Assembly: GCA_030062745.1 (NCBI GenBank)
Contig: CP099840.1
Span: forward strand, 7,746,138 to 7,810,137
Direction of reading: 5' to 3'
DNA length: 64,000 nt
Source of the DNA: Capitulum mitella
Taxonomy: Eukaryota; Arthropoda; Thecostraca; Pollicipedomorpha; Pollicipedidae
The notes under the pieces are model-generated. The model was not told the origin of the DNA, did not search any database, and was given only the letters and a program-made list of their open reading frames with translations. The translations under genes and the position numbers were made by a program. Positions 1 to 12,389 of the stretch are shown in pieces. Position 1 is the stretch's first letter. Each line of letters opens with the position of its first letter.

Positions 1-1024
1 CAAAGGACGGACGCCGACAACGACAGAGACGACGGCAGCGACAAACGACGCAAGAACAGCCATCCCAGCAGGAAAACGGTACATAAATCATACCGCTCAT
101 CGTCATTACTTCAACACAGATTTAATGACAAGCGTGTTAAAATGCGCAGTTGTGCAGTTTGACTATCGCAACATGCAACAAGTAACAAATTCTGCCACGT
201 ATCGTGCAAGCATGCATGTCAGAAACAGAAGATGAAACAGTAAAGGATATTAAGGATAATTAGGTATTAACAGATCCTTTACAACCACAACAGGTGAAAA
301 CAACTACGGTTTCGAAAGTGGGACCCGCGTAAGCCATGCAAGAATAGCAGGACTGCCGGATATCCCCAAATGAGGGTAGAAATAGGAACTGATAAGTTCT
401 ACGATGTGAGGATGTCTGATTTCTTTGTAATGGACAAAAATGCATGGAGTCGTTTGAAAAGAAAGTAGGATTATCATGTGCTAGCATATTCCAAAAGCAA
501 ACCCAATAAATCGCTTCAGCTAATGAGAACAAGCTCAGAAATCCTGATAACCTGATCACGGATAACATACCGACATCGTTGATTGTGGCGTCGTGCAGCA
601 TTCACGTTTTTCAATGATGTTATGTGCCGGTAAGGAATGTCAAAAAAATGCCTGGATTATTTAACCAGCAGCTGCATAAAGTGTCCTATGTTTTGCTTAC
701 AATGAAGTTGGAACATGCGCAGAACTTTATATTTGTCTTTCAAGTGCTTTACGGGCCACGCAACGGTATATCCTACAGATATATTGTGTTCAAGGGTAAA
801 TTCGTTTATCAGCATGTCTCTTATGCAATCCCCCGCAACATCGAAACAAGTCTGCGTAGTCTGCCGTCGGAATGGAATCACGCGGAAGCCCAAAATATCA
901 CACATTTTATCACCATTCACAAGGTTCGAAAGTGACGCCATCGAAGTGAAGAGAAACAGCAGATAAGCAGACTCCTTTGCTAAGAAAGACTGGCTCTACC
1001 GTGACCTTAAAATACTCCAAATTA
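1..1024. other. Downstream flank, no gene seen
   Basis: This AT-richer stretch lies past the stop of the Slp-like gene. I see no supported exon, no C2-domain sequence and no clear canonical polyadenylation signal close to the stop. An ATTAAA on the minus strand lies at about 121-126 and is only a weak candidate. Confidence 0.4.
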
Positions 1025-1398
1025 CTATGAAAGGGCGCAGCCATCCCGAGCTTTGGTGTTGGGCTCTGAGTCTTTTCCATCTGCTCCAGTGACAGAGTGT
1101 GACCTTTCCGTTTCCTCTACTCGAACCCCCGTCTCAAAGCCGTTCCGTGAGAAGTCATCGGACAAGCTATGCTCCAAAGTTCCGATTCCAGACGAGTCCT
1201 CGGGGACTGATCTCAGTGTTTGTTCCTCCGAGACGTCAGAATCTCTGTCGGTGGCTTCACCCGAGTCGGAGCGGCCAACCGGCGGGCGCCTAGAGAGCGA
1301 TGGTGCCGCCACCTTTTTATAGATGGCGTCTAAATCGACCTCAAGAGGATCGCCGCGATCCGAGTGCTCCTCGGGGCAAGGAAGTGGGTGCGATGCAG
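1025..1398 (-). CDS. Last recognised exon of the Slp-like gene, Ser/Asp/Glu-rich
   Basis: After a ccccttcaacag acceptor the exon supplies two bases that complete the phase 1 codon left at 2059. It then runs 124 codons including a TAG stop, followed directly by TAA. The protein is acidic and serine-rich (PLEVDLDAIYKKV, SDSGEATDRDSD, EDSSGIGTLEHSLSDDFSRN), with several likely phosphorylation contexts. No strong donor is visible inside, so this may be the terminal exon of an isoform without C2 domains. A weak internal donor such as AAAG/GTCACA cannot be excluded, with C2 exons beyond the window edge. Confidence 0.6.
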
Positions 1399-2058
1399 CT
1401 GTTGAAGGGGTTCCAGTGTGTCCAAGATGATAGCAGGCTGTTAGAAAAAGCAGGAGGACAGATGCTGTTAGTTCAGTGGGCATGGAAATCATGAAACCTG
1501 AATATACGTGAGGAGAAAAACCAGCCACAATGCACTTGTTACACATCACTTCGTGGACATGTAGCTTTTGTGATGATTAAGAGTCCATGGGTGGAACCCC
1601 TATATTTTTGGTGTGCATCACAAAAAGTTAAAATTACGGCTATTTCAGTGCACAGACGAAACATACCCAAAACCGTTTCCGTTAACACCATAAATTTGGG
1701 TGTGGTTCAACTGTTAAAGTTCATGTAAAAAGTACTGTATGTAAATTTAATGTAAATGTAAACAACTGCAAAAAGTTCAACGACCAAAGGATCAGCAAAA
1801 TCCTTCCACCACCTGTTAAAAGTATCGGTACGGGAGATTAATCTGAGTGAAAATGCAATATTGCTCCCTGGACATGTCCTTGGTAGTGTTTTAGGCTATC
1901 ACCACCGGAAATAAAACATAAGTACGGTTAGCACGTTAGCGGTTAGTACGATAACTTAAAGTGATACGGACGAAGCCAGTGCTCCGGGTAAATACCGCCA
2001 TTTCTACGTCATCGGCTAGACATCACGAGCGTTTCCACAGAAGTGGTGCTGGACCTAC
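1399..2058 (-). other. Intron of the Slp-like gene
   Basis: A 660-bp intron with a GTAGGT donor and a CAG acceptor. Its body is AT-rich compared with the flanking exons. No feature was seen inside. Confidence 0.55.
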
Positions 2059-2644
2059 CTCGCTTGGCGCCGTCCGCGGCGGTCGTCGCCTGCGCCTCGT
2101 CTCGGGAACGTCGCTTGGCGCGCGACGTCAGCTTCTTGAACATGGTGCCGGTGACGGGCTCGACGTCGTAGTCTGTGTCGCTGGCGCTGGAGGGTGCCGT
2201 CGGCCGGCCGCCGTCCAGCGAGCCGCGCCGCGGTCCGCGTCGCTCCCAGTCAGGGCCGGCCTCGCCGTCCCGATGCCTGGCGCGCCGGTCCTGGTGCCGG
2301 TCCCGGTCCCGGTCCCGGTCCCGGCGCTCGGCGGGCTCCTCACTCTCGGCCCGGCGCCGCAGCCCGGGCGGCTCGTCGCCGCGTGGTCGGCGGGCGTCCT
2401 CGCTCTCGGGACGGAGCCGGGCCGGCCGGGTCGGCTCGGCGCACCGGCGGGCCTCCTCGTCAGACCCGGGCGGCGCCCACTCGGTGAGGGCCGCCCGCCG
2501 ACGCGACTCCACCTGGCGGCGCAGGTCCGGCGGCCGGCGCGGCGGTCCGGCCGGCGCCGGCGGCGGGTGCGGGCTCACTTTGCGCGGCGGTTTGGCCGGC
2601 GGCGGCGGCCGGCCGTGCGGCGCCAAGTTAGCGTACAACGGCTC
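2059..2644 (-). CDS. Disordered Pro/Arg-rich exon of the Slp-like gene
   Basis: This 586-bp exon runs from a CAG acceptor to a GTAGGT donor and carries 195 codons plus one base (phase 1). It starts EPLYANLAPHGRPPPPAKPP, where the proline core followed by RK resembles an SH3-type ligand. It then passes through an Arg/Glu/Ser-rich part, an RDRDRDRDR run, and a more ordered end (SDTDYDVEPVTGTMFKKLTS) before a basic tail. The central linkers of Slp, Bitesize and Slac2 proteins are likewise long, charged and poorly conserved. Antisense and alternative frames are also open because of the GC content. The minus-strand frame is preferred because it fits the splice phases on both sides. Confidence 0.6.
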
Positions 2645-2733
2645 CTGGCGGCGGCGGCGGCGGCGGCGGCGGAACGCTGTGGCCGCGGCAGCGTGCTCGG
2701 CTCGGTAGGTGCCGCCGCCTGCGTGATCATCAC
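2645..2733 (-). other. 89-bp intron containing a GCC repeat
   Basis: The interval begins GTGATGATC, ends in a GCC run followed by CAG, and its 89 bp are not a multiple of three. Removing it joins TLPRSTK to EPLYANLAPHGR in phase 0 and restores the long open frame. The alternatives are an indel in the trinucleotide run (true or from assembly) or intron retention, which would give a short protein with a polyalanine run. Confidence 0.5.
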
Positions 2734-2841
2734 CTTGGTGGAGCGCGGCAGGGTGCGGCTGGCGCCGGCCGACTCCGGCCGCTCGTCGCGGATGTACGTG
2801 ATGGATGGCAGGCGCATGTGAACGCCGCCCACCTCGCTCGC
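2734..2841 (-). CDS. Linker exon of the Slp-like gene
   Basis: The acceptor is ccccctgccggcag and the donor is AAG/GTGATG. The exon is 108 bp, exactly 36 codons, phase 0 at both ends. It reads ASEVGGVHMRLPSITYIRDE and continues to ...SRTLPRSTK. This is a non-repetitive, protein-like sequence with GC-ending codons, within a region otherwise made of low-complexity DNA. It lies in the linker after the Slp-homology domain, where family members diverge, so no function can be given. If the donor at its end is not used, reading continues into a GCC-repeat polyalanine run and stops at 2575. Confidence 0.6.
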
Positions 2842-5800
2842 CTGCCGGCAGGGGGCGCCGGCGTCAGTCGCGGCGGCGGGGTCGCGGCGCGGTCAGACGC
2901 TCGGAAGCGGAACTGTCGGCTCCTCGTGCCGGGGCCGTCAGGCCGGCAGCAGGAGTGTCGGGCCGTGACGGGCCGGGGAGACGGCGCAGGCCGGCCGTGA
3001 CTCCGGAGCTCTCCAACGGCCCAGTTTACACGCCCGGCGGTCTGCAGTGCTGCAGGCCGCCTGGGCAGCCCTGAGCAGCCCTGAGCAGCCCTGAGCAGCC
3101 CGGAAGACAGCATTCTCCCGTCCGCCACCCGCGTCTCCGCGCCGACCCCGGCCGCCGCAGCGTCACGATGAGTTATCGCGCCATCTCACCGGGCGTGACG
3201 CGCCCAGCGGCCGCGGGAAACGGCAGGAAGCGGCGCGTCACACGTGTTATTGCCGCATCACGCTCGAGCAGTCCAGTGAGCCGTCAACGCTCGACACTCG
3301 CACAAAAGGCCGTCACGCTGCAGCGCCGGCTAAAACACCCGCACCGGCAAAACAAGTCCCAAACAAAGCAGCAGAACTCTACAGCATGCTGCACCTGGCT
3401 CCTCCCCGGCGACGCAGACCCGACAAACACCCGCTCTGGCACCGGCAACTCACCGAACCCATGCCGTCTGTCGAGGCATAGTGCTGCCGCCTGCCGGGCC
3501 GTTTCTGAACGAACGGCGAATTGGCGGCGCTGGATGAGGTACTACTGAGGTCATCAAAGCTTCTTGCCTTCTTATATTCATCCCGGTACCTGAAAAGAGA
3601 GGTGCACCGTCTTAGCTGACAGCGATAACCAAACCAGTCAAATAAAGTCCTTCGCCAGCATAGGGAGATAACCAGCATACGCAGAACGGTCAAAAGCCAC
3701 CACTTGCTCAACAGTGGGAATGCAGTCACGTGCATGTGAAGTGTGGCCCCAACTGTAAGCGTCTAAATCAAGCTAAATGTATGCGTTCTGACACCCAGCA
3801 CACATTAGCACGCTCTGGTACCGCCCTTCCCCACACAAATCAAGGTCATATTTAGCCATCAGCGAAATGGGTTACTTCATTGTTCCTTTGCCATGACGCT
3901 TACAGAACACAGGGCGAGTATATGCATAATGGGGTGGTTAAATTTGTCCTTGTTGAGAGGAACTGTACAATGCGCTTTACAACTGAAACATAGTGCTAGC
4001 AGGATACGTGGTACTTTTCTTAACCAAACTAACACGCAGTAGCCTTGCTTTGCCTTGGACTGCATTAAGCGCCGCAGTCTAAGGGGACTAAGTGCAGTGT
4101 TCAGTTATGCTGCAGCAGAAATCACGCTTTAGAAAATGGTCCTAAAAAGCACGCAATAATGCAAAGCAGTGATACTCAATGAATAATACCTTTTTTGTGG
4201 CACAATGTGGTCCACAGGAACCACAATGGAACAATCCTCAAGACGTATTACATGCCTGTTTTATAGTGGAGACTTACGACAGTTAACATCACACAAAAAG
4301 TTAATAGGACTAACTTGGAATTACTGAGGTGTTAAGCTCATTCACGCGGTCGGATTGTGACATAACGCAGCAACCACCGGAGGGGGTGAAACCTAACATG
4401 CACAATCGTTTAACTGCCCTTCGACTGGGCTCAGACATCGCTGCAGGGCGTCACCTTCACTCGGTAGCGCCTCGTGAGCCAAGACTACGCGCTGCTACTG
4501 TCGATCCAACAGCACGGGCTCCACTTACAGCCGGCGTTACCACAACGGCGGCCGGCCGGCCGGCGGCGCACGGCGTCCGAGGCCGGGTCCAACACTCCCC
4601 GGGATGTGTTCACTTTCTAGCGTTGCGCCGGCGCCGGCCTATCAGTATGCCGGGCCACGGCCGGGCCGGCCCGTCAGTGCGTGTCCGGAGGCTGCCAGCC
4701 AGAGCATGCCATCTGCAGGCCGCCCGTCACGACGGTGCGCGGTTATGCCGCGCAGGTCGGCAGAGACCGGCCTGGTAACAGAGCAGAGAGGAGGGACGTC
4801 GGATGCTGAGGGCCCGGACGTGTGAGGAAAGAGCGGGGAGCCCAGACGGCCGTGTGAGGACTCCAGACGGCCGCGTGCAGCGGGCGTCCACACTGTGGAG
4901 AATTGTGTCAGCTGGGCGCGGGCTCAGCTGCCTGGAGTTCCAGGGCTGCGGCACACGGAGAGGCGATACCATCTGTGGCACGCTGAGAGGAGGCAGGCTG
5001 GAGTCCAGAAGTGCCGCAGCAGGGAGCATGTTCAGGCGAGGTCCCGAGATCGTATCAAGGACGAAACGACGGAGGCTGTCTTTCTCATTAGAAAAGCCTT
5101 CAGATTCTCCTTGTTCAGCCGGGAAGAACACCAATGCTAGAGCTTCTGAAGGTTTATGTTGACTCTACCAATCAGGCGGCAGCCAGCTGTGAACGGTGAC
5201 TGGAGGCCAGCGTGCACGACCCTCCCACTACCGTCTATTTTGACCCGCTTAACGCTGGTTCAGCGGCAACAACAGCCGCAGCAGGGTTGTCTGGACCCGC
5301 CCCGTACCTTCCCTCCCACGGGGCACCCGGCGGCACCGTTCGAGGCCTGAGCTGAACTTTTAACGGGGCAGCGAAGACGCTCTGTGGGCAGAACTTAGGC
5401 TGGAAAGATCTGCACGTCTAGCCAACTCAAAGTAGAACCGGTTTAAGATGGCGGACAAGCCACGTAATTCAGCGATCCTCGGAAATTTTGCTAGGGGTCC
5501 TAGCGTTGTACACAAGCACGCCCATTCTGGACTAAAGCATGGTTCCAAATCCGTCTAAAATGGCAGAAACCGGCAGCAGGCAGTTTTCAAACTCCTGAAA
5601 CGGCACCGTGCTGCTAACACACACATATGATCTGCTCTTCCCGTCAAGCGATCAATGTTTTCCCTCGCTGGCCGCTCAGTATCAGGGAAATGAACTGACC
5701 TAACCTTCTCAGCCAATCCCTGTCCGGACCCTGGGCGACCCACTAGCCGTTCTCTCGGCCAGAATGCCGACCGAGGAGGTCTGAGGTGAGCCGGCCCCGT

Positions 5801-6030
5801 CTGAGCCACGCTGTCGGGCCCCGCGCGCATTTCGTTTGGACCGCAGACCGGACCTGACGTGACTTAGCCCGACACACCAATGGTGGTCTGACATGGCCTG
5901 ATCTGACGTATTGGAGATGACCTTATCTGACGTGATCTGACTTATCAGGGATAACATGATCTGACCAGGTCTGGCGTATCAGGGGTGACCTGACCTGACC
6001 TCAGCCGGACTGGGACTTCAGAGGACTCAC
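2842..6030 (-). other. Intron of the Slp-like gene, no other gene seen
   Basis: The intron starts with the GTGAGT donor at 6030. It contains a four-copy 10-bp repeat (ctgagcagcc, about 3064-3103) and, near 5870-6000, degenerate repeats of the motif tgacctgatctgacgt. The GC-rich open frames here show no domain. Confidence 0.5.
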
Positions 6031-6071
6031 CATCCATTCTCTGCTCCAGACATGCTGGCTCGGCGCGTCGG
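6031..6071 (-). CDS. Probable 41-bp micro-exon of the Slp-like gene
   Basis: Between an acceptor CAG following a C-rich tract and a good GTGAGT donor lies a 41-bp segment encoding two bases plus 13 codons (DAPSQHVWSREWM). It enters in phase 1 and leaves in phase 0, which is what is needed to connect the exon ending at 7711 with the one starting at 2841. A second AG six bases upstream would add two residues without changing frame. No domain is recognisable. The call rests on splice sites and phase only, so it could be a chance fit, and transcript evidence would decide it. Confidence 0.5.
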
Positions 6072-6087
6072 CTGTCGCTCAGGCCGC

Positions 6088-6117
6088 GGGCGGGGGCGGG
6101 GGCGGGGGCGGGGGCGG
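6088..6117. repeat. GGGGGC hexamer microsatellite
   Basis: Tandem ggcggg/cggggg units occur just upstream (in gene direction) of the putative micro-exon. On the minus strand they form the C-rich tract before its acceptor. Confidence 0.7.
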
Positions 6118-6379
6118 CCGTCAGCTGACGGCGTCCCGTCCTCGCGTCTCGCGCTGTTCGCCGGCAGAGCCCTGAGGGCGCGCAGGTCCGGCGAACTCTG
6201 GCTGGCGTCTGCCGGGCCTGCCGGGGCGTCGGACGGTCAGGCGTGGGACAGCACAGAGAAACACGCCAACAAACAGCCCACCGATGCGTCGGCGGTATGC
6301 AGGCGCGCCAGCACCGCGCGCCGGAGAGATAATGAAGGGAGGCGGGGAGAGAAAGGAAAACGGGGACAACAAACGGATG

Positions 6380-6522
<143 letters not shown>

Positions 6523-7710
6523 CATAAGGAGTGAAGGCTTGAAACAATAAGAAAAATCCAGAGACTGTGTGCTACCTGAGATAACTACACTTCGGGCATG
6601 GCAAAGCGCAAAAATTCTTGCACGCATACAACAGCCCGCCTCCGGCCTCACACACCCAGCAGATTAGTGGGAGTTCGGCACAGGGAGCGCAGAGTCGGCT
6701 CAACAAGCGACCTTCAGTCGGCCTGGCCAGAGCCTGTACCCGCTGGCCGGAGCCGAACCAGACAAGGTCGTGGGTCACGCAGGGTCACAGCTAACGTAAC
6801 ACGGCGTTCAGGCTTCACTCTGAACGGGCCCCTGACGCTACCTCCACGCCTGCTCTGCTGACAGCAACGCACGAGTCGATTGGAATACGAATCGCGCCTG
6901 AGAATCTGTTGCCATATCATTGTTTTTTGCCAGTTCCGCAAGATTTAGGGTCTGCAATGACCACTGCAAGCATCCTGTGGCTTTGTCACCGTGAAAACTG
7001 TGTGGGATATCAATTTTACGGCACATGTCAGGAAGGCACCGCTGGACAATGCCTGCACGACCGACAAGGATCGCCTGGAGTTGAGGCCTCCAAAAGCGGC
7101 AGGATACATGTCAGGGAACACTTGGCTGACAAGCTCAACAACACAACATCCGACATCAATCTTTTGGTTGGAAATAAGCGACTCATACGGTTGAAACTGA
7201 TATCAAACGACCAAAGAAGCACGTTATGTCTTTTCATCCGGCTTTGCTGAACAGGAACCAGACATCCCGAAACAGATTCCTTAAAAGGTAGCGGAGGCGA
7301 ATGCATTACTCATCAAGGTCAGAGGACTACGAGTACTGTAGAAGACAGCATAACATACGACTGGCGATGAACCTTTCGTGCAAAAATGAATTTTCAAACA
7401 GATTCATTTTTAGGTGCGTTACTGCATAAACCAAACAACAATATATGATTCATGTAGGTACTGACCTGCCGCAAAGTAGTGCAGCAGAGCAATACATTTA
7501 ACTACCTATCCTGAACGACACATAATGGAGAACAAAATCAACAGTAGACGGAATAGCATTATCAACGAAGAAGGTCCCTCTTTCCATCCTATTTCAGGGA
7601 ACCAGACCACTTTCCAGGTGTTGAGCCCAATGACGTCACAGGGCTGGACGGTAGCGCGTCTGTTGTCGGCAGCGGCGGGGAGGCGGCGGGGGCGGCCCGG
7701 CACCGCTTAC

Positions 7711-7841
7711 CTGATATGGTCCAGGAGCGTTTGATCTGTTTGCGCAGCAGATCAGCTGGAGCCACAGAGGCGTGGCCGCGGCGGCGGGAAGGACGCCGGA
7801 TGAACTCGTTCATCCATTCTCCGTTCGCCAGCTGGATCTCG
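7711..7841 (-). CDS. Slp-homology domain exon, second Rab-binding helix
   Basis: This 131-bp exon has a strong acceptor (cttctctgttctcag) and a GTAAGC donor. It begins with one base completing the codon split by the previous exon and ends with one base of the next (phase 1). Its 43 whole codons start EIQLANGEWMNEFIRRPSRR and end in KQIKRSWTIS. In Slp and Slac2 proteins the stretch after the last zinc cysteine reads like CQKx-E-x-x-x-ATGEW, and the conserved GEW here sits at the matching distance. The junction with the zinc-finger exon is therefore supported by splice sites, phase and family pattern at once. The intron between them is 15.1 kb and contains another gene. Confidence 0.83.
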
Positions 7842-8904
7842 CTGAGAACAGAGAAGCACGGTCAGCAGGGTGCAGAGGGCGGCGCACGCTGCGGGAAACC
7901 ACCGCTCCGCCGGCCGGCCGCGGCCCGATTCCACGCCAAATCAGCCATGATGGAAACGATGATGAGGTGGGATGGGTTGGCGTGCTCATGTCAGATTCAA
8001 AATTGATTGGGTAAAACGCGCGGTGTTCGCAATTTTCTCGGAGCATCTGTCATGTGGATGGTTGAATCCGAGGTAACATACTAGTACATCCCAAATCAGC
8101 ATTCATCAAACCCACTTTCGTCAGGTCATTCCGGAAAACATGCATAATTCCCCCTAAACTGGCACACGTCCTGGGCTAAGTAAGCCGGCTATAACACATC
8201 AAGAACAATTTTCCGTGAAGATCATACGGTCACGTCAAAACTGACCGTGCCGTTGACCCTCAAGGAAAAACTGACCGATCTTTGACGGCCGTTGCAAGAA
8301 GTCACAACGGGACGTTGACATTACATCGGTGGTAACACCCGTGCTAAACCAACCGCAACCACTCGGTCTTTCGGCGCAGCAAAAAGCTCCAGCTGTGAGC
8401 CCGCAGCCAAGCACACAGGACCCGTCCTGCATGGCTGATGAGCTGCTGCGCGTGCTGAACAGATGGCCGTCCCACGACAACAGGAAGTCAGATCCACCAC
8501 CCGGACCTTGCGTACTGCTGTGTGAAAACGACGCCCGTTTGGAGAGCTGCGGTTATCTCCAGTTCATCAACCCGCGAACAAAGTTTTTGTTGCAGAATAC
8601 ACGAAGGTCGCCTTCACCAGCGCCACACGATAACCCGTAACATCTGCACGCCAAAAATGCAAGTGCTGAACTTTAAAAGTCACCAAACTGCTCGCAATGC
8701 GCCCGCAAATCAAAACACTAAAAAGGTGGCGAGGACACACCGCAGTCGACCCGTCGGCCCGCCAGACGCCGGCGACGGACGGCCGCAGGGCTGAGTCCCG
8801 CCGACGGGCCGGACCCTCCTGCAGACCGCCGTCTAATGGAGAGGAGGCGTCTGTCGCCGCCGCGTCCACAGAGGGCGCGGCAGCTACAGCCGGCAGCCGG
8901 CCAG

Positions 8905-10133
8905 CCGCAGCTCCCTCCGACCGACCGACCGCCGCTCCCTCCGACGGGCCGGCCGCTGCTCCCTCCGACCGACCGACCGCCGCTCCCTCCGACCGGCCGG
9001 CCGCCGCTCCCTCCGACCGGCCGACCGCCGCTCCCTCCGACCGGCCGGCCGCCGCTCCCTCCGACCGGCCGACCGCCGCTCCCTCCGACCGGCCGGCCGC
9101 CGCTCCCTCCGACGGGCCGGCCGCCGCTCCCTCCGGCGGACCGGCCGCCGCTCCCTCCGACCGGCCGGCCGCCGCTCCCTCCGACCGGCCGACCGCCGCT
9201 CCCTCCGACCGGCCGGCCGCCGCTCCCTCCGACGGGCCGGCCGCCGCTCCCTCCGGCTGACCGGCCGCCGCTCCCTCCGACCGGCCGGCCGCCGCTCCTC
9301 CGACCGGCCGGCCGCCGCTCCCTCCGACCGGCCGGCCGCCGCTCCCTCCGACGGGCCGGCCGCCGCTCCCTCCGGCTGACCGGCCGCCGCTCCTCCGACC
9401 GGCCGGCCGCCGCTCCTCCGACCGGCCGGCCGCCGCTCCCTCCGACCGGCCGACCGCCGCTCCCTCCGACCGGCCGGCCGCCGCTCCCTCCGACGGGCCG
9501 GCCGCCGCTCCCTCCGGCTGACCGGCCGCCGCTCCCTCCGACCGGCCGGCCGCCGCTCCCTCCGACCGGCCGGCCGCCGCTCCCTCCGACGGGCCGGCCG
9601 CCGCTCCCTCCGGCTGACCGGCCGCCGCTCCCTCCGACCGGCCGGCCGCCGCTCCCTCCGGCTGACCGGCCGCCGCTCCCTCCGACCGGCCGGCCGCCGC
9701 TCCCTCCGACCGGCCGGCCGCCGCTCCCTCCGACCGGCCGGCCGCCGCTCCCTCCGACCGGCCGGCCGCCGCTCCCTCCGACGGGCCGGCCGCCGCTCCC
9801 TCCGGCTGACCGGCCGCCGCTCCCTCCGACCGGCCGGCCGCCGCTCCCTCCGACCGGCCGGCCGCCGCTCCCTCCGACCGGCCGGCCGCCGCTCCCTCCG
9901 ACGGGCCGGCCGCCGCTCCCTCCGACCGGCCGGCCGCCGCTCCCTCCGACGGGCCGGCCGCCGCTCCCTCCGACCGGCCGGCCGCCGCTCCCTCCGACCG
10001 GCCGGCCGCCGCTCCCTCCGACCGGCCGGCCGCCGCTCCCTCCGACCGGCCGGCCGCCGCTCCCTCCGACCGGCCGGCCGCCGCTCCCTCCGACGGGCCG
10101 GCCGCCGCTCCCTCCGGCTGACCGGCCGCCGCT
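8905..10133. repeat. 24-bp GC-rich minisatellite, ~50 copies
   Basis: A 24-bp unit built on ccgccgctccctccgac and ccggccgg is repeated for about 1.2 kb, with small variants (gacgggccgg, ggctgaccgg) and some shortened copies. Because 24 is a multiple of three and most units lack stops, open frames of about 450-500 codons appear on both strands; the plus strand reads PPLPPTGR over and over. These frames lack flanking unique coding sequence and lie inside an intron, so they are not called as genes. Confidence 0.93.
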
Positions 10134-11115
10134 CCTGTGCTGGCCGGGCGGTACTCTGGCAGAGCGGGCGGCTAAACTGGACGGCCGGGACGGGACCGCC
10201 GGCCGGCCGCGCCAAGCCAGCGCCACCGGCGACTCTCACTTTCCGGAGACAAGCCGGGCGCGGTCAGCGGTAGCCGGAACGACGTACAAAGCCTGCTGAC
10301 GTCGCCCTCACGTAGTCCCGATGGCATCCTAATGGCGCCCGGTGATGTGCCGCGCTCTGACCGGCCACCGGTCGAGCCTCATCAGCCGGCTGCGGCCGCG
10401 CGGTGGGGACCGGCAGCACCAGCGCTGGTCCCCACCGCGCAGGTGCGGCGGTCCGGGTCAGCCGGGAGCCGTGGCGAATCACGCCTCCCAGGCGGCGTCA
10501 AACGCCGCGGCCGGCAGCCGACTGCAAGTCATGGTCGGCCGCAGCGGGCCAGTAGCATCACGACGACTGCAGCTGAGGCCCGGCATCTCCACCTCCACGT
10601 CTGTACGCAATCCAGGGCTGTAGCTTCTGCAAGTGTGCATTGATGCAGGCAGGTAGACGCCAGTCCTCCAAGTTTAGTTCTTTTACACATTGGGGGCACT
10701 GAAAGAGGCGAGGAATACCCCGCCGAGGGCGGCTTTACAGTTCTGCAGTTTCCCTCACCCTGCAGTATGCAGCAGACTCACACTGCCCACCTCGGCGGCC
10801 ACAGGCAGCGGCAGCGGTCCGGTCGCGTGCGGTCCCGGGGCGTGCCGATCACTCTCAGCCGGGTAATGCCGACTCGTGCCCAAATTCGACAGCCCGTACC
10901 GATCGCTGAGGTTTTTTAGGCAGATTTCCCGAGGGTCGCCTGATCCGTGGTCTGGGAGGTGGAGCCGGCGCTACGGCCGCCCGACCGGGTATCTCGGGGC
11001 CGCACAGTGGCGCCAGATAACCAGCAACTTGTGACAGGATGGTTCCGAGCGACAGCAAGAGAAATAGAAAACGAGGTGGAGATACGCGGGATATATAGAG
11101 AAACGGCAAGCCAGC

Positions 11116-11165
11116 GAGCAAGCCAGCGAGCGAGCGAGCGAGCGAGCGAGCGAGCGAGTGAGTGA
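11116..11165. repeat. (GCGA)n tetranucleotide microsatellite
   Basis: A run of gcga units that decays into gtga and gagagaaa repeats. Confidence 0.85.
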
Positions 11166-12389
11166 GGGAGAGAGAAAGAGAGGGGAAATGGTTGCAGGGC
11201 AACGGAAAGAGAGAAAGAGATGACGAAAGTGAGAAGACAGAGAAGGTACGGAAAATAAGGGAAGATGCAGAGCAGTCCATTTCTTCTGTCTGCTTTCTGC
11301 ACTGTATGAAAAGTCTTAAGCAAGTGATTATGTAAAACCACTGAACTAGCTCCCAGCGTGTTTTGCCACTGTTCATGTCCGGTGTGAATCGGGACATCTT
11401 CCTCAGAAGCAGTGTGGTCCCTTGTGCCGTTTAGGCGCACGGGAGACGCCCACGAGCCCGTGGCCTGTGAAGCCCGTCTCTGCCAAACAAGCCCATTGTC
11501 TGGAACGGCTGAGCGCGACGCGCCCGGCTCACACGGAACAATGCAGCCAGTCAGACGGCTCCGGTTTCATCAGCGGATCTGCAAACTCGCAGAGGACTTT
11601 CCCAGTACAATGCTAGAAATGAGATCGCGCCTCGCCTGCGCTGGTAGCTTTTTTCGGCTGCAAAACTCCGGTCCAGCGACTGTCGCAGCCGATAAGGGCT
11701 CACGTTCCCAGCAACGTCGGCCAATCGCGTCAGGCAAACCTGATCAGCCAGCGGCAAAAACAGTCTCTTCTTCTGGCGGTCGGCGACAGAGCCCGAGCGC
11801 CGCTCTGACGCCGCTGACCGCAGTCGGCGGCAGCTGGCCGACCGAACAGTCTGGCCTCCGCCGGCGCCGCCCTCCGCCGCGCCAGCTGCCGACCAACAGG
11901 CGGCGACGACGCCGGACGCCCCACCGAGCTCAGACGAGGCGACGGCGGCCTGGCCGACCGAGCCCACTCGGGGTTCACCAGACAGAGCGACAGGCGGACA
12001 GACGGACGCGAAGACAGGCGAACACGCGGACAGGTGGAACGGTAGACGGCCGACGGCCGGACGACGGTCAGCGGGCCATTCATCAGGCGGCACCAGGGCA
12101 GCGGGCCGGCCGCCGGTGGCCTCGGCTCGCTGCTGCACGGCTGCACGGTCCGGTCGGCGGCCGGACAGCGTGGGCCGACCGTTTGGAGGTGGCGGCCGCG
12201 GCCAGCACGCGACGCACCTGTCAGACCGGGCGCACAGGCCAGAGACGGGCCGGAGCTGGACCGACAAAGCTGTCCTCTCAGGCCGTCACACCGCCAGCAG
12301 AGCTGGTCATGAGGTCTCGAGGACGGACTGACACGTACACGGGGCTTGGCAACCAAATGGATCGGCATCGGTCCAGCTGTCTGACGGCC

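Noticed and set aside
1961-2821. 286-codon plus-strand frame rich in VPVPVP and arginine
   Set aside because: It is antisense to the Slp-like exons, which are supported by splice phase.
8718-10299. Open frames of 451-502 codons on both strands (PPLPPTGR and GGRPVGGS repeats)
   Set aside because: They are translations of a 24-bp minisatellite in an intron. Several frames are open at once and there is no unique coding sequence beside them.
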